Of a DNA stretch of 64,000 bases, positions 32,561 to 41,527 are shown in pieces (positions within the stretch are counted from its first letter, which is position 1; every line of letters begins with the position of its first letter). Origin of the DNA: Chromatiaceae bacterium. GTDB lineage: Bacteria > Pseudomonadota > Gammaproteobacteria > Chromatiales > Chromatiaceae. Position numbers and translations under genes: made by a program. Under the pieces are notes generated by a model. It was not told where the DNA came from. It was given only the letters and a program-made list of their open reading frames with translations, and made no database searches. The DNA lies in NCBI GenBank assembly GCA_024235255.1, contig JACKMT010000002.1, positions 310,001-374,000 of the forward strand, given 5' to 3'.

Positions 32561-32635
32561 TGGCTGGGGCGGCAGGATTCGAACCTACGCATGCAGGGAT
32601 CAAAACCCTGTGCCTTACCGCTTGGCGACGCCCCA
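32561..32635 (-). tRNA. tRNA-Gln (anticodon TTG)
   Basis: 75 bases with encoded CCA. Acceptor TGGGGCG/CGCCCCA perfect; anticodon loop TTTTGAT; T arm GGTTCGAATCC. Only 16 bases after ispE, so it is probably processed from that transcript. GatCAB at 42602-45836 would complete its charging if GlnRS is missing. Confidence 0.98.
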
Positions 32636-32651
32636 ATTTCTCTTAAGGTAT

Positions 32652-33530
32652 CTACTGACCACACCCCGTCTGGATATTCCGCTTTTCGACCCGATTGCAA
32701 CCGAGCGGAGAGTGGTTTACACCACGGACAACATACGATCGGTATCCCTCCGGTACTTTCCGATGCACCTGAAGCGCCAGATCTTCATGCTCGAAAGATG
32801 CGAAAACGGCAGCGCCCGTTCCGGTCAACCTTGGTGTTGAGTAATGACTCAGCCACTGCAGCGCTTCCCGTACCGGCGGATAACGGCGACAGACGACGGG
32901 CAGGCAATCATTTTGTACGCTACCGTCGAGAAAGTCGCGTATTTTGATGCGGGGAGAGTTCCGTGTCAAATCGGGATCCGAGAATATCTCGGCGGTAGAG
33001 ACATGACAGGACGGGACCAGGACCAGATACCAGGGGCAGGGCAGATCGATCGGCTCGAGCTTTTCTCCGATACCTTCGCCCCAGGCAGATCGTCCTCTGA
33101 CAAAAACCGGTACATCCGCTCCCAGTGTCAAACCGAGATCGGCAAGCTGATCGATGCTGCCACGCACATCCCATAAGCGGTTTAAAATCATCAGGACGGT
33201 CGCTGCATCGGAGCTGCCGCCCCCCAGACCCGCACCCATAGGCAGTTTCTTCTCAATATAAAGATCAACTCCCAATGGGGTACCACTGTGCTGTTGTAAA
33301 AGCTTTGCCGCCCGCACTACCAGATCACTCTCTTCGACAACACCCGGAAGCTCATTGATACGGCGTATTCGACCGTCCTGCCTGACGCGGAAACCAATTT
33401 GGTCACCGATGTCGAGAAACTGAAAAACCGTCTGCAACAGATGGTATCCGTCCGGCCGTCTGCCGACGATACGCAACATAAGATTCAACTTTGCCGGAGC
33501 CGGCCAATACTCGAACAGACCCTCGCTCAT
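32652..33530 (-). CDS. ispE: 4-diphosphocytidyl-2-C-methyl-D-erythritol kinase
   Basis: GHMP kinase, fourth step of the MEP isoprenoid pathway. 292 residues. Substrate-site PAPAKLNLMLRIVGRRPDGY with catalytic Lys14, the ATP loop PMGAGLGGGSSDAA at about 97-110 with the conserved Asp following TLGADVP. The ATG at 33528-33530 is preferred over a GTG one codon upstream. Relatives usually have lolB immediately upstream; here the 33-base spacer leads to a TPR protein. Confidence 0.97.
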   Translation of the reverse strand: MSEGLFEYWPAPAKLNLMLRIVGRRPDGYHLLQTVFQFLDIGDQIGFRVRQDGRIRRINELPGVVEESDLVVRAAKLLQQHSGTPLGVDLYIEKKLPMGAGLGGGSSDAATVLMILNRLWDVRGSIDQLADLGLTLGADVPVFVRGRSAWGEGIGEKLEPIDLPCPWYLVLVPSCHVSTAEIFSDPDLTRNSPRIKIRDFLDGSVQNDCLPVVCRRYPPVREALQWLSHYSTPRLTGTGAAVFASFEHEDLALQVHRKVPEGYRSYVVRGVNHSPLGCNRVEKRNIQTGCGQ

Positions 33531-33563
33531 CACGTTTACTAACCTATGACCGCCCCTCTGCGA

Positions 33564-35306
33564 CTACCTGACAAGCCGTTTTCGTGTCTCGATTACGTGC
33601 TTGCTGTCGGCATCCCGATCCAGGACCTGCTGCCATATCGCCTCCGCACCCGCATTGTCGCGCATCATCCAGAGAACCTCTCCAAGATGCGCACCAATCT
33701 CTCCGTCGGGTAATATGGCAAAGGCCTTTTTCAGAAAATCTGCAGCAGCCGTCAGATTTCCAAGACGAAACTGAAGCCACCCCATGCTGTCCAGGATTGC
33801 CGGAGAATCCGGTTTCAGTTCAAGTGCCTTGGAGATGAGTTCATCTGCCTCTTGGAGGCGAATAGAACGATCGGCAAAAGTGTACCCGAGCGCATTCAGC
33901 GCATCGGCGTTTTTCGGATCATGCTCTATAATCCGGCGAAGATCGTGCTCCACAATATCCATACGGTCGATTTCTGCAGCGTATAATCCACGCGCATAGA
34001 GCAGGTCGTGGTCGTCCTGATGCGCTTCCAAGGCGTTGGCATAAACACGCAGCACCTCGGCAGATGAGCCGTGCTCGGCTAACAGCTTTGCTTCCATCAA
34101 ATAGAGTTGCACAGACTGCTCCGGCATCTGAATGCGCAGATTCTTTACCCAGTCGAGTGCTTCCTGCAATTTCCCCGAGTCAGCCTGCACTTGCGCCACA
34201 CGCGCCATTGCCTCCAACCGGAAATCGCCTCCGTTGACTCGCTTGTACCAATCGATAGCCCCCTCAGAGTTGCCGTTCTGCTCCTCTATTCTGCCCATGT
34301 AGTATGTTGCGCCATCGACGTGGCTGCCGGCTGTTAACAGGCGATTGAAGTAACCCCTCGCATCGGCATACTGCTTCAATTGCACTGCCAATACACCGAG
34401 CGAATATATCGTGTCGCTATCGTCGGGAGCCAGACGAAGCACCTTCAGGAACTGGCGATACCCTTTCTCGTATTCATTCAGTTCGACCAATATCCGCGCA
34501 AGTGCCGAGTTCAGGCCAACATCATTTGGGTTGCGCGCTATCGCCCGCTCCAGTTCGTTAATCGCACCCGCGCCATCATCCTGCAGCTTGCGCAAACGGC
34601 CGAGAAGAATAGGCGCCTTACTCCACTCCGGCCATTCCGCTATGACCTTTCTGATATCGGATTCAGCGCGCGGGTAATCCCGCCAGACCATTGACATCAA
34701 GGCAAGTGCGTAGCCGGCTTCCGGATCATCCCGGTGCGCTGCCTGGAAACGCTGCATCAAGTCAAGCGCCTGTGCCCGATCCTTGTGTTTGCTCAGCACC
34801 GCCATAACGGGAACAAAGCCGTTTTCAGCGCTGGCTTTGCTGATAGCCAGAATAGCCTGCATCTGTTCAAAAGCCGGATCGGGTCTGCCTGCATCGAGAT
34901 AGAGCGTAACCGCCCGCTGGCGACCGGCCAGATTGTTAGGCGCCAGCCTAAGCCAATGCTCCAATGCCTGTAGTGCAAGATCATCCCGCTTGAGCAGAAC
35001 CGCGATTCTGGTGGCACGTTCCGCCGCAACGGCATCTTCCGCCAGTATGGCAGTCTGTAACTGGTGTTGGTAAGCCAGTTCGTACTCACCCCGCTGCATC
35101 GCAATTTCCCCGGCCAGCGCATTGAATACCAGATCCGGGTTCAATTCATGGACGGTAGATGCCGGCGTTTCAAACGGCATTTTAACCGCGGCTGATTTTT
35201 CCTGTGCCGACGAATCCAGTTTAGGCAACACCGAACAACCGCCGACAAGCAGTGCTCCTAAGAAAAAAAACGTGTTTCTGAACAACGCGCTCAATCTATT
35301 CTCCAT
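33564..35306 (-). CDS. TPR-repeat lipoprotein
   Basis: Probable outer-membrane or periplasmic scaffold protein; function unknown. 580 residues from MENRLSALFRNTFFFLGALL, a lipoprotein signal with lipobox VGGC and modified Cys24. The rest is a series of TPR helices from about 60 to the end, for example GAINELERAIARNPNDVGL and DALNALGYTFADRSIRLQEA. A homologous TPR protein next to hemA is known in pseudomonads and relatives. The ATG at 35306 is chosen over a TTG ten codons upstream. Divergent from hemA. Confidence 0.88.
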   Translation of the reverse strand: MENRLSALFRNTFFFLGALLVGGCSVLPKLDSSAQEKSAAVKMPFETPASTVHELNPDLVFNALAGEIAMQRGEYELAYQHQLQTAILAEDAVAAERATRIAVLLKRDDLALQALEHWLRLAPNNLAGRQRAVTLYLDAGRPDPAFEQMQAILAISKASAENGFVPVMAVLSKHKDRAQALDLMQRFQAAHRDDPEAGYALALMSMVWRDYPRAESDIRKVIAEWPEWSKAPILLGRLRKLQDDGAGAINELERAIARNPNDVGLNSALARILVELNEYEKGYRQFLKVLRLAPDDSDTIYSLGVLAVQLKQYADARGYFNRLLTAGSHVDGATYYMGRIEEQNGNSEGAIDWYKRVNGGDFRLEAMARVAQVQADSGKLQEALDWVKNLRIQMPEQSVQLYLMEAKLLAEHGSSAEVLRVYANALEAHQDDHDLLYARGLYAAEIDRMDIVEHDLRRIIEHDPKNADALNALGYTFADRSIRLQEADELISKALELKPDSPAILDSMGWLQFRLGNLTAAADFLKKAFAILPDGEIGAHLGEVLWMMRDNAGAEAIWQQVLDRDADSKHVIETRKRLVR

Positions 35307-35431
35307 CAATAATCCCAAGGCTCCACAGCCGGTCAAGTTTACCGTAATTGGAGCGGAAAAATCGGTTTCTCTTGAATTTAACCCCTTGATAATTCAAAAT
35401 TTCAGATTCCTTAAGGTACTAAAAAGTTCAG

Positions 35432-36700
35432 ATGTCCCTGCTCGCAATTGGTATCAACCACAAAACCGCGCCGATCGTTATTCGGGAGAAGGTCAATTTC
35501 GGCCCCGATATCATCGTCGGTGCCTTGCGCAGCCTTACCGAACGGCCCGGCGTGGAAGAGGCGGTCATTCTCTCCACCTGCAATCGGACGGAAGCCTACT
35601 GTGTCCTCCGCGGAGCAGATGTGGAGGATATCTGCCAGTGGTTGACCGATTTTCATGGATTGGAGCTGGAAACCATCTCACCTTATATATATAACCACCG
35701 GGACCGCGATACCATCGCCCACCTGCTGCGGGTTGCCAGCGGCCTGGACTCTATGGTGTTGGGCGAGCCACAGATTCTCGGCCAGGTAAAACAGGCCTAC
35801 CAGACCGCTGCCGACGCTGCCACTTCGGGCAAGCTGCTGGGAAAGCTGTTTCAGCACACCTTTTCCGTCGCCAAACAGATACGTACCGATACCGCAATCG
35901 GCCACAGCCCGGTCTCCATCGCCTTTGCCGCAGTAAGCCTTGCCAGACAGATATTCAGCGACCTGTCGCAGCAGACCGCACTGCTGATTGGTGCCGGTGA
36001 AACAATCGAGTTGGCAGCACGCCATCTTCACCAGCACGGCATTGGGCGCATTATCGTAGCAAACCGCACGCTCGAACGCGCACATGCACTGGCAAATCAA
36101 TTCGATGGCTACTCCATATCACTGCCTGAAATTCCAACTCACTTAGCGGAAGCGGATATCATTATATCCTCGACCGCCAGCCCTTTGCCTGTCCTGGGAA
36201 AAGGCACAGTAGAAAGCGCACTGAAAAAACGCCGCCATCAGCCGATGTTTATGGTCGATATCGCTGTCCCCAGAGACATTGAGGCAGAGGTGGGCAATCT
36301 CAACGACGTCTATCTCTACACCGTAGACGATATGCAGGAGGTGATCGAGGAGAATATGCGCTCCCGGCAGGAAGCTGCCGAGCAGGCGATGGAGATTATC
36401 GACCTGCATACCGATGAGTTCATGGGATGGCTGCGTTCCCTGGACGCCGCAGGGATGATCCAGGACTACCGCCGGGATGCTGAGCGGATGCGGAACGAGG
36501 TGCTACAACGTGCAATAAAGCAGCTGCACAGCGGTAAATCCCCTGAAGAGGCGCTGACATTCCTCGCGCACAGCCTGACGAACAAACTGCTGCACACACC
36601 CAGCACGCAAATCCGCAGAGCCGGATTCGAAGGCGAAAAAAACTTGCTAGAAGCGGCCAACACCCTGTTTCAGATCAACAACACCGGCGGCAGAAAATGA
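35432..36700 (+). CDS. hemA: Glutamyl-tRNA reductase
   Basis: First committed step of C5-pathway heme synthesis, reducing Glu-tRNA to glutamate-1-semialdehyde. 422 residues, starting MSLLAIGINHKTAPIVIREK. Nucleophile Cys50 lies in STCNRTE; the NADPH fold is around LIGAGETIELAARHL. The nucleotide-binding domain is followed by a dimerisation helix. Overlaps prfA by 4 bases. Confidence 0.98.
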   Translation: MSLLAIGINHKTAPIVIREKVNFGPDIIVGALRSLTERPGVEEAVILSTCNRTEAYCVLRGADVEDICQWLTDFHGLELETISPYIYNHRDRDTIAHLLRVASGLDSMVLGEPQILGQVKQAYQTAADAATSGKLLGKLFQHTFSVAKQIRTDTAIGHSPVSIAFAAVSLARQIFSDLSQQTALLIGAGETIELAARHLHQHGIGRIIVANRTLERAHALANQFDGYSISLPEIPTHLAEADIIISSTASPLPVLGKGTVESALKKRRHQPMFMVDIAVPRDIEAEVGNLNDVYLYTVDDMQEVIEENMRSRQEAAEQAMEIIDLHTDEFMGWLRSLDAAGMIQDYRRDAERMRNEVLQRAIKQLHSGKSPEEALTFLAHSLTNKLLHTPSTQIRRAGFEGEKNLLEAANTLFQINNTGGRK

Positions 36701-37782
36701 AATCCTCCATCCGCACTAAACTGGATCATATCGGGGAGCGCTTCGAGGAGATCACCGCGCTGCTGGCAGAGCCGGAGGTCCAGAACGACCAGAATCAGTT
36801 CCGCGGCCTGAGCCAGGAGTATGCCCAGCTGGAGCCGGTTATCAGCTGCTACAGGCGCTTTCAGGGACATGAAGAGACCATCGCCCATGCCCGGGCGATG
36901 CTGGCCGACCCCGAGATGTCAGAGTTGGCTCAGGAAGAGCTGGAGCAGGAAGAGCTCGCTTTGCGCTCGCTTGAACCTGAACTGCAACTACTGCTGATTC
37001 CTCCCGATCCCAACGATGAGCGCAATATTTTCCTCGAAATCCGGGCAGGTACCGGAGGCGCCGAAGCGGCGCTTTTCGCCGGCGATCTGCTGCGCATGTA
37101 TCTTCGCTTTGCCGAGCTGCAGGGGTGGCAGGCGGAAACCATCAGTGAGAGCCCGGGAGACCAGGGCGGTTACAAGGAGATTATCACCCGCATCAGCGGC
37201 CGCAATGTATACTCGCGCCTCAAATTCGAATCGGGCGTCCACCGTGTGCAACGCGTTCCGGACACCGAATCCCAGGGACGGATACACACCTCCGCCTGCA
37301 CCGTGGCGGTACTGCCAGAGGCGGCAATCATCGACCAGGTAGAGATAAACAGCAGCGATCTGCGCATCGACACCTACCGTGCTTCCGGCGCCGGCGGACA
37401 ACACGTCAACAAGACCGATTCGGCGGTGCGGATAACCCATCTGCCGAGCGGTATTGTGGTCGAATGCCAGGATCAACGCTCACAGCACAAAAACAAAGCA
37501 CAAGCGATGGCTCTGCTGCAGGCACGCCTGCTCTCCGGCCTGCAGGAGAAGGAGGCAAGCAAACAGGCGGCATCGCGCAAACTCCAAGTGGGCAGCGGCG
37601 ACCGATCAGAACGCATCCGCACCTATAATTTCCCCCAGAACCGAGTCACGGACCATCGTATCAATCTGACGCTGCATAAACTGGACGATGTCATCGCCGG
37701 CTCGCTGGACCAGGTGATTCAGCCATTGATCCAGGAGCATCAGGCGGAACTGCTGGCGTCGCTGGCCGATGATAACGGCTGA
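36697..37782 (+). CDS. prfA: Peptide chain release factor 1
   Basis: Reads UAA and UAG stop codons. 361 residues. GGQ at 233-235 in YRASGAGGQHVNKTDSAVR. The anticodon-like tripeptide at 188-190 is PDT, in place of the PAT of E. coli; the outer residues fit the PxT pattern. Coupled to hemA by a 4-base overlap and to prmC, whose product methylates the GGQ glutamine. Confidence 0.98.
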   Translation: MKSSIRTKLDHIGERFEEITALLAEPEVQNDQNQFRGLSQEYAQLEPVISCYRRFQGHEETIAHARAMLADPEMSELAQEELEQEELALRSLEPELQLLLIPPDPNDERNIFLEIRAGTGGAEAALFAGDLLRMYLRFAELQGWQAETISESPGDQGGYKEIITRISGRNVYSRLKFESGVHRVQRVPDTESQGRIHTSACTVAVLPEAAIIDQVEINSSDLRIDTYRASGAGGQHVNKTDSAVRITHLPSGIVVECQDQRSQHKNKAQAMALLQARLLSGLQEKEASKQAASRKLQVGSGDRSERIRTYNFPQNRVTDHRINLTLHKLDDVIAGSLDQVIQPLIQEHQAELLASLADDNG

Positions 37783-38626
37783 AACTATCGCCCTGGTACT
37801 CAGACAGGCGGCAGTCAAACTCTCCGAACTTCCTCTGTCAGACCCCCGGCTGGAGGCCGAAATACTCCTGGCCCATGTCTTGGACAAACCAAGAACCCAT
37901 CTCCTGGCATGGCCTGAAAGCAGGTTGGAGAGCGCTGTTCGGGATAGATTCAGGATCCTGGTTGAACGTCGGTTAAACGGCGAACCCAGCGCCTATCTGA
38001 CCGGTTACCGGGAGTTTTGGTCGCTCGAACTGGCTGTCACCCATGCGACACTCATCCCCCGGCCCGAAACAGAGCTACTGGTTGAACGGGCCCTGCAACT
38101 GATTCCGCCGAAAGCTATCGCCCGCATCGCTGATCTGGGCACCGGCAGCGGCGCCGTCTGCGCAGCCATCGCCAGCGAGCGGCCTGCGTGCCAGCTGTTG
38201 GCCACAGACAACTCTGCGGCAGCGCTTGCGGTTGCGCGCGGAAATTTCAGAAAACTCGGACTTGACCAGGTGCATTGCAGCGAGGGCCACTGGTGTGCGG
38301 CATTGCCGGCTCAACCACGCTTTGATCTGATTGTCAGCAACCCTCCCTACGTGGCAAGCGACGATCCCCACCTGGCGGAGGACGGGCTGCGCTGGGAGCC
38401 TGCCGGCGCGTTGATATCCGGGGCGGACGGGTTGGATGACATCCGGCAAATCGTGGCGACAGCAGCGGGCCATCTTCAGCCCGAGGGGTGGCTGTTGCTG
38501 GAGCATGGCTACGACCAGGGCGAACAGGTGCGAAAGTTGCTCATTGATTCGGGCTATCGGCAGTGCCAAACATGGCGTGATCTTGGCGGCAGGGAGCGCG
38601 TCAGCCAGGGACAGCACCCTGAATGA
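37769..38626 (+). CDS. prmC: Release factor glutamine methyltransferase
   Basis: SAM-dependent enzyme that N5-methylates the GGQ glutamine of RF1 and RF2. 285 residues: N-terminal helical domain (1-85), SAM loop DLGTGSG at 122-128 and catalytic NPPY at 191-194. Starts 14 bases inside prfA, which gives the usual N-terminus. Confidence 0.98.
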   Translation: MITAETIALVLRQAAVKLSELPLSDPRLEAEILLAHVLDKPRTHLLAWPESRLESAVRDRFRILVERRLNGEPSAYLTGYREFWSLELAVTHATLIPRPETELLVERALQLIPPKAIARIADLGTGSGAVCAAIASERPACQLLATDNSAAALAVARGNFRKLGLDQVHCSEGHWCAALPAQPRFDLIVSNPPYVASDDPHLAEDGLRWEPAGALISGADGLDDIRQIVATAAGHLQPEGWLLLEHGYDQGEQVRKLLIDSGYRQCQTWRDLGGRERVSQGQHPE

Positions 38627-39099
38627 TAACCGATCAGGCTCAGTCAGCCCGGTTGACTAATCGGCAACAGCAGTTAGGATTTAACCACATGGACATTGTT
38701 GAATCAGAGTTGATCAAACAGCGGCAGGTGTTTTTTACCGAGCTGCACCCTATTCCCGATCAGGCGCGCGCCGCAGTGGAGCTGCTGCTGGGAATAGAAG
38801 GTATCATCAGCGCCGAGGCCGATTCACGATTACTGCTCAATGTTCGCTACAATGTCATGCAGATAACGTTGGAGCAGATTGAGGCAGGCCTGATCGAGAC
38901 CGGCTTCCACCTCAGCAGCAAGCTGCTGCATACCTTGAAGCGCGCGCTATACTACTATACAGAGGAGACACAGCGAGCCAACAACGGCTGTCCGCGGGGC
39001 GACAGCAACTGTACAAAAAAGATATTCGTCGTCCGCTATGCGAACCGAGATCACAGGCTGCAAGATCATCGGCCTGAGTATTGGCGAAAATATTTCTAA
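38623..39099 (+). CDS. Uncharacterised small protein with Cys-rich tail
   Basis: Not recognised. 158 residues from the ATG that overlaps the prmC stop (ATGA), or 136 from the ATG at 38689 (MDIVESELIKQRQVFFTELH), which has AGGA about 9 bases upstream; the second start looks better. Residues of about 45-90 suggest a ferredoxin-like fold resembling heavy-metal-associated domains, but without their CxxC. The C-terminus has CPRGDSNCTKKIFVVRY followed by RDHRLQDHRPEYWRKYF, rich in Cys, His, Arg and Trp. No signal peptide. The neighbours are prmC and a ThiF/MoeB enzyme, giving a hint of metal or sulfur chemistry but no proof. Confidence 0.75.
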   Translation: MITDQAQSARLTNRQQQLGFNHMDIVESELIKQRQVFFTELHPIPDQARAAVELLLGIEGIISAEADSRLLLNVRYNVMQITLEQIEAGLIETGFHLSSKLLHTLKRALYYYTEETQRANNGCPRGDSNCTKKIFVVRYANRDHRLQDHRPEYWRKYF

Positions 39100-39217
39100 G
39101 CAAAACTGACAGTTAAGCTGTAACACAGCGTTTTCCGGGCACCCTTCCAAGCAACTGCGGCCGCAGATTAAAGCCATCACCCATTATTCCCAAACCTTGA
39201 CAGCAGGCTCAGTTTTT

Positions 39218-39970
39218 ATGAACGACCAGCAACTCCTTCGCTACAGCCGCCAAATCATGCTGCCGTCGGTTGACTTTGACGGGCAGGAGCGGTTGCTTGC
39301 GTCGCGGGTGGTAATCATCGGCTTGGGCGGACTGGGATCCCCCGCTGCAATGTACCTTGCAGCCGCCGGCGTAGGTGAGCTTGTCCTGGTCGATTTCGAC
39401 CGGGTCGACCTGAGCAATCTGCAGCGCCAGATCGTCCATAACAGCGAACGCATCGGCACATTGAAAGTGGATTCCGCCGAACAGACCCTGAAGCTGCTTA
39501 ACCCCGACTGCCGGATTCTCAAATTTGCCGCCAAGCTGGAAGAGAAGGCGCTTTTGGAACAGGTTGCCAAGGCCGACCTGGTGATCGACGGCAGCGATAA
39601 TTTTGCCACGCGCTTCGCCGTCAACGATGCCTGTATCGCTACTCGGACGCCCTTGGTATCCGGCGCCGCCATCCGCACCGAAGGACAGATCTCCGTATTC
39701 AGCGGCCGGCCAGGCGACCCCTGTTACCGCTGTCTCTATGGAGCCGGCGGCGAAATGGATGAAACCTGTTCACAGAACGGTGTTTTGGCACCTTTGGTAG
39801 GCATCATCGGCAGCATGCAGGCAATCGAAGCGATCAAGGTACTAACCGGAGCCGGCAACCCGCTCATTGGCCGGTTGATGCTGCTCGATGCACTGCACAT
39901 GGAGTGGCGTACGGTGAAACTAAAAGCAGACCCGAAATGCCCGGTCTGCAGCGGACGGGGGGCAGCCTAA
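39218..39970 (+). CDS. moeB: MoeB/ThiF-family adenylyltransferase
   Basis: E1-like enzyme that adenylates the C-terminal glycine of MoaD or ThiS for sulfur transfer. 250 residues. Nucleotide loop GLGGLGS at 35-41; zinc ligands Cys169/Cys172 (CYRC) and Cys241/Cys244 (CPVC); Cys184 in the ETCSQNGVLAPLVGIIGS motif. Lacks a rhodanese domain, like E. coli MoeB. A TTG seven codons upstream is possible but the ATG at 39218 gives the conserved start. Whether the partner is MoaD, ThiS or another carrier cannot be decided. Confidence 0.93.
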   Translation: MNDQQLLRYSRQIMLPSVDFDGQERLLASRVVIIGLGGLGSPAAMYLAAAGVGELVLVDFDRVDLSNLQRQIVHNSERIGTLKVDSAEQTLKLLNPDCRILKFAAKLEEKALLEQVAKADLVIDGSDNFATRFAVNDACIATRTPLVSGAAIRTEGQISVFSGRPGDPCYRCLYGAGGEMDETCSQNGVLAPLVGIIGSMQAIEAIKVLTGAGNPLIGRLMLLDALHMEWRTVKLKADPKCPVCSGRGAA

Positions 39971-40581
39971 TGCCGCGTCTGATACTGCCCTCTGATACCC
40001 AGGCTTATCTGGATAAAATTCGTCAGGATATCGTTTTCGAGGAGACATTGCGGGGCGAGCCTCTGCGTTTCCACACAACCTGGGGACTGTTCTCCCCGAA
40101 GGCTATCGACGAAGGGAGCAGACTGCTGCTCGACCACCTGGAGGTTCGGCCGGATGACGACACGCTGGATCTCGGCTGCGGCTACGGAGCGCTCGGACTG
40201 ACGCTCGCCCGGTTGGCGTCTGGCGGGACCAGCGTCCTGATAGACAAGGATTTTGTGGCTGTCGAGTACAGCAAAAAAAATTGTGCAATCAACAACATAA
40301 AAAATGCAGAGATATTTCTGAGCAACGGTTTCAGTCAGATTGGCAATCGCAAGTTCGATTTAATCGTCTCCAATCTGCCGGCCAAAACCGGAAAAGAGCT
40401 CTACTACCTCTATTTTTACGACGCCTTGGTACGCATGAATCCGGGCAGCCGAATTTACGTGGTCACCCTGACCGGACTGCGGAGATTCATCCAAAAAGCA
40501 TTTATGGAGGTGTTTGGCAACTATGAAAAACTTAAACAGGGCCAAACCTACACCGTGGCGATGGCGCACCGGGAGGGGTAA
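39970..40581 (+). CDS. Class I SAM-dependent methyltransferase
   Basis: 203 residues beginning MPRLILPSDTQAYLDKIRQD, with SAM loop DLGCGYG at 67-73 and the MTS-type (RsmC/RlmG-like) fold. The catalytic-position motif reads SNLPAK (134-139) instead of NPP[FY], so substrate and chemistry are uncertain; rRNA or small-molecule targets are both possible. The start ATG shares one base with the moeB stop. A longer frame from 39904 lies inside moeB and is rejected. Confidence 0.85.
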   Translation: MPRLILPSDTQAYLDKIRQDIVFEETLRGEPLRFHTTWGLFSPKAIDEGSRLLLDHLEVRPDDDTLDLGCGYGALGLTLARLASGGTSVLIDKDFVAVEYSKKNCAINNIKNAEIFLSNGFSQIGNRKFDLIVSNLPAKTGKELYYLYFYDALVRMNPGSRIYVVTLTGLRRFIQKAFMEVFGNYEKLKQGQTYTVAMAHREG

Positions 40582-40656
40582 AAACCGGCACCTATTGCCT
40601 CTTCGGTGCAACTAAGGTTAGACTTTTCCTAAGCCTTCGTGACGCTTGCTTAACGC

Positions 40657-40684
40657 TTGGCTACGTTGCCGGCGGAAATACTAT
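40657..40684 (+). promoter_or_regulatory. Weak candidate promoter for the ANTAR regulator
   Basis: TTGGCT (40657-40662) and TACTAT (40679-40684) are separated by 16 bases; each matches four of six consensus bases. It lies 110 bases before the response-regulator start in a 212-base spacer that also has a small hairpin CTGCCC/GGGCAG near 40750-40771. Confidence 0.3.
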
Positions 40685-40793
40685 TTCGGTTCCTCCTAAA
40701 CCCCGAAGACTGAAATAAAACCAACAATAAATCAGAATTGGGATTCGCTGCCCTGCTGTAGCCGGGCAGTCGCCAGATGAAGGAGCCTGACCC

Positions 40794-41417
40794 ATGTTCC
40801 CAACCAAAATCCTGGTCGCAGACGACGATCAAATCATTCTTACCACCATTCGAAACGGACTGGAAGCTGAAGGCTATGAAACCCTGACTGCAATCGATGG
40901 AGAATCGGCGGTCCGTATCGGCTGTGCCAAGAAACCTGATCTGGCAGTTCTTGATATACGAATGCCCGGCATATTCGGTATCGAGGTGGCACGACAGCTA
41001 CGCAACCGGGCTGACGTGTCCTCCATTTTTCTGAGCGCATACTCCGACCGTGAGCTGGTGGAATTGGCCACCAAGGAGGGTGCCCTCGGCTATCTGGTCA
41101 AGCCGATCATGATTGCACAGTTGATCCCCGCTATTGAAGCGGCTCTGGAGCAATCTGCAGAGTTAAAAAGATTGCACCAGAATGAGATCAGCCTAACCGG
41201 TGCGATCAAGAGTAACCGTACCATCAGCTTAGCCATCGGCATCTATATGGAACGTTTTAAAGTGACCGAATCACAGGCTGCGGAAGAGGTGAGGGCTTAC
41301 GCGCGTGCGGAAAGAAGCAAAATGTTTGATGTCGCAAAAATTCTTGTTAATCAACAATATGAAAATAATAATTTAATTTCGAAAGTGCGTGAATTCAATA
41401 AACGTTGTCAACGCTGA
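40794..41417 (+). CDS. REC-ANTAR response regulator (RNA-binding antiterminator type)
   Basis: 207 residues. REC domain (1-120) with acidic Asp10-12, phospho-acceptor Asp54 in AVLDIRMPG, Ser81 and Lys103. The C-terminal ANTAR domain (about 124-186) has AIGIYMERFKVTESQAAEEV, as in AmiR/NasR proteins that bind paired hexaloop RNA hairpins to prevent termination. No histidine kinase or nitrogen-assimilation gene is nearby, so the signal and RNA targets are unknown. GAAGGAG lies 8 bases before the ATG. Confidence 0.92.
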   Translation: MFPTKILVADDDQIILTTIRNGLEAEGYETLTAIDGESAVRIGCAKKPDLAVLDIRMPGIFGIEVARQLRNRADVSSIFLSAYSDRELVELATKEGALGYLVKPIMIAQLIPAIEAALEQSAELKRLHQNEISLTGAIKSNRTISLAIGIYMERFKVTESQAAEEVRAYARAERSKMFDVAKILVNQQYENNNLISKVREFNKRCQR

Positions 41418-41527
41418 CGTAATCCGCCGCGACCTTTGGGGTGCTGTCAAAACAAGCCTAAATTAGTTCCGCTTTTAGCCGATAGTAGGTCTGTAGAGCA
41501 TAGTTTGAGATTTATGGAGTAATCACG

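Noticed and set aside
40650..40675. Sigma-54-like TGGC/TTGC pair before the ANTAR regulator
   Set aside because: Spacing between GG and GC is 7 bases instead of the required 10.
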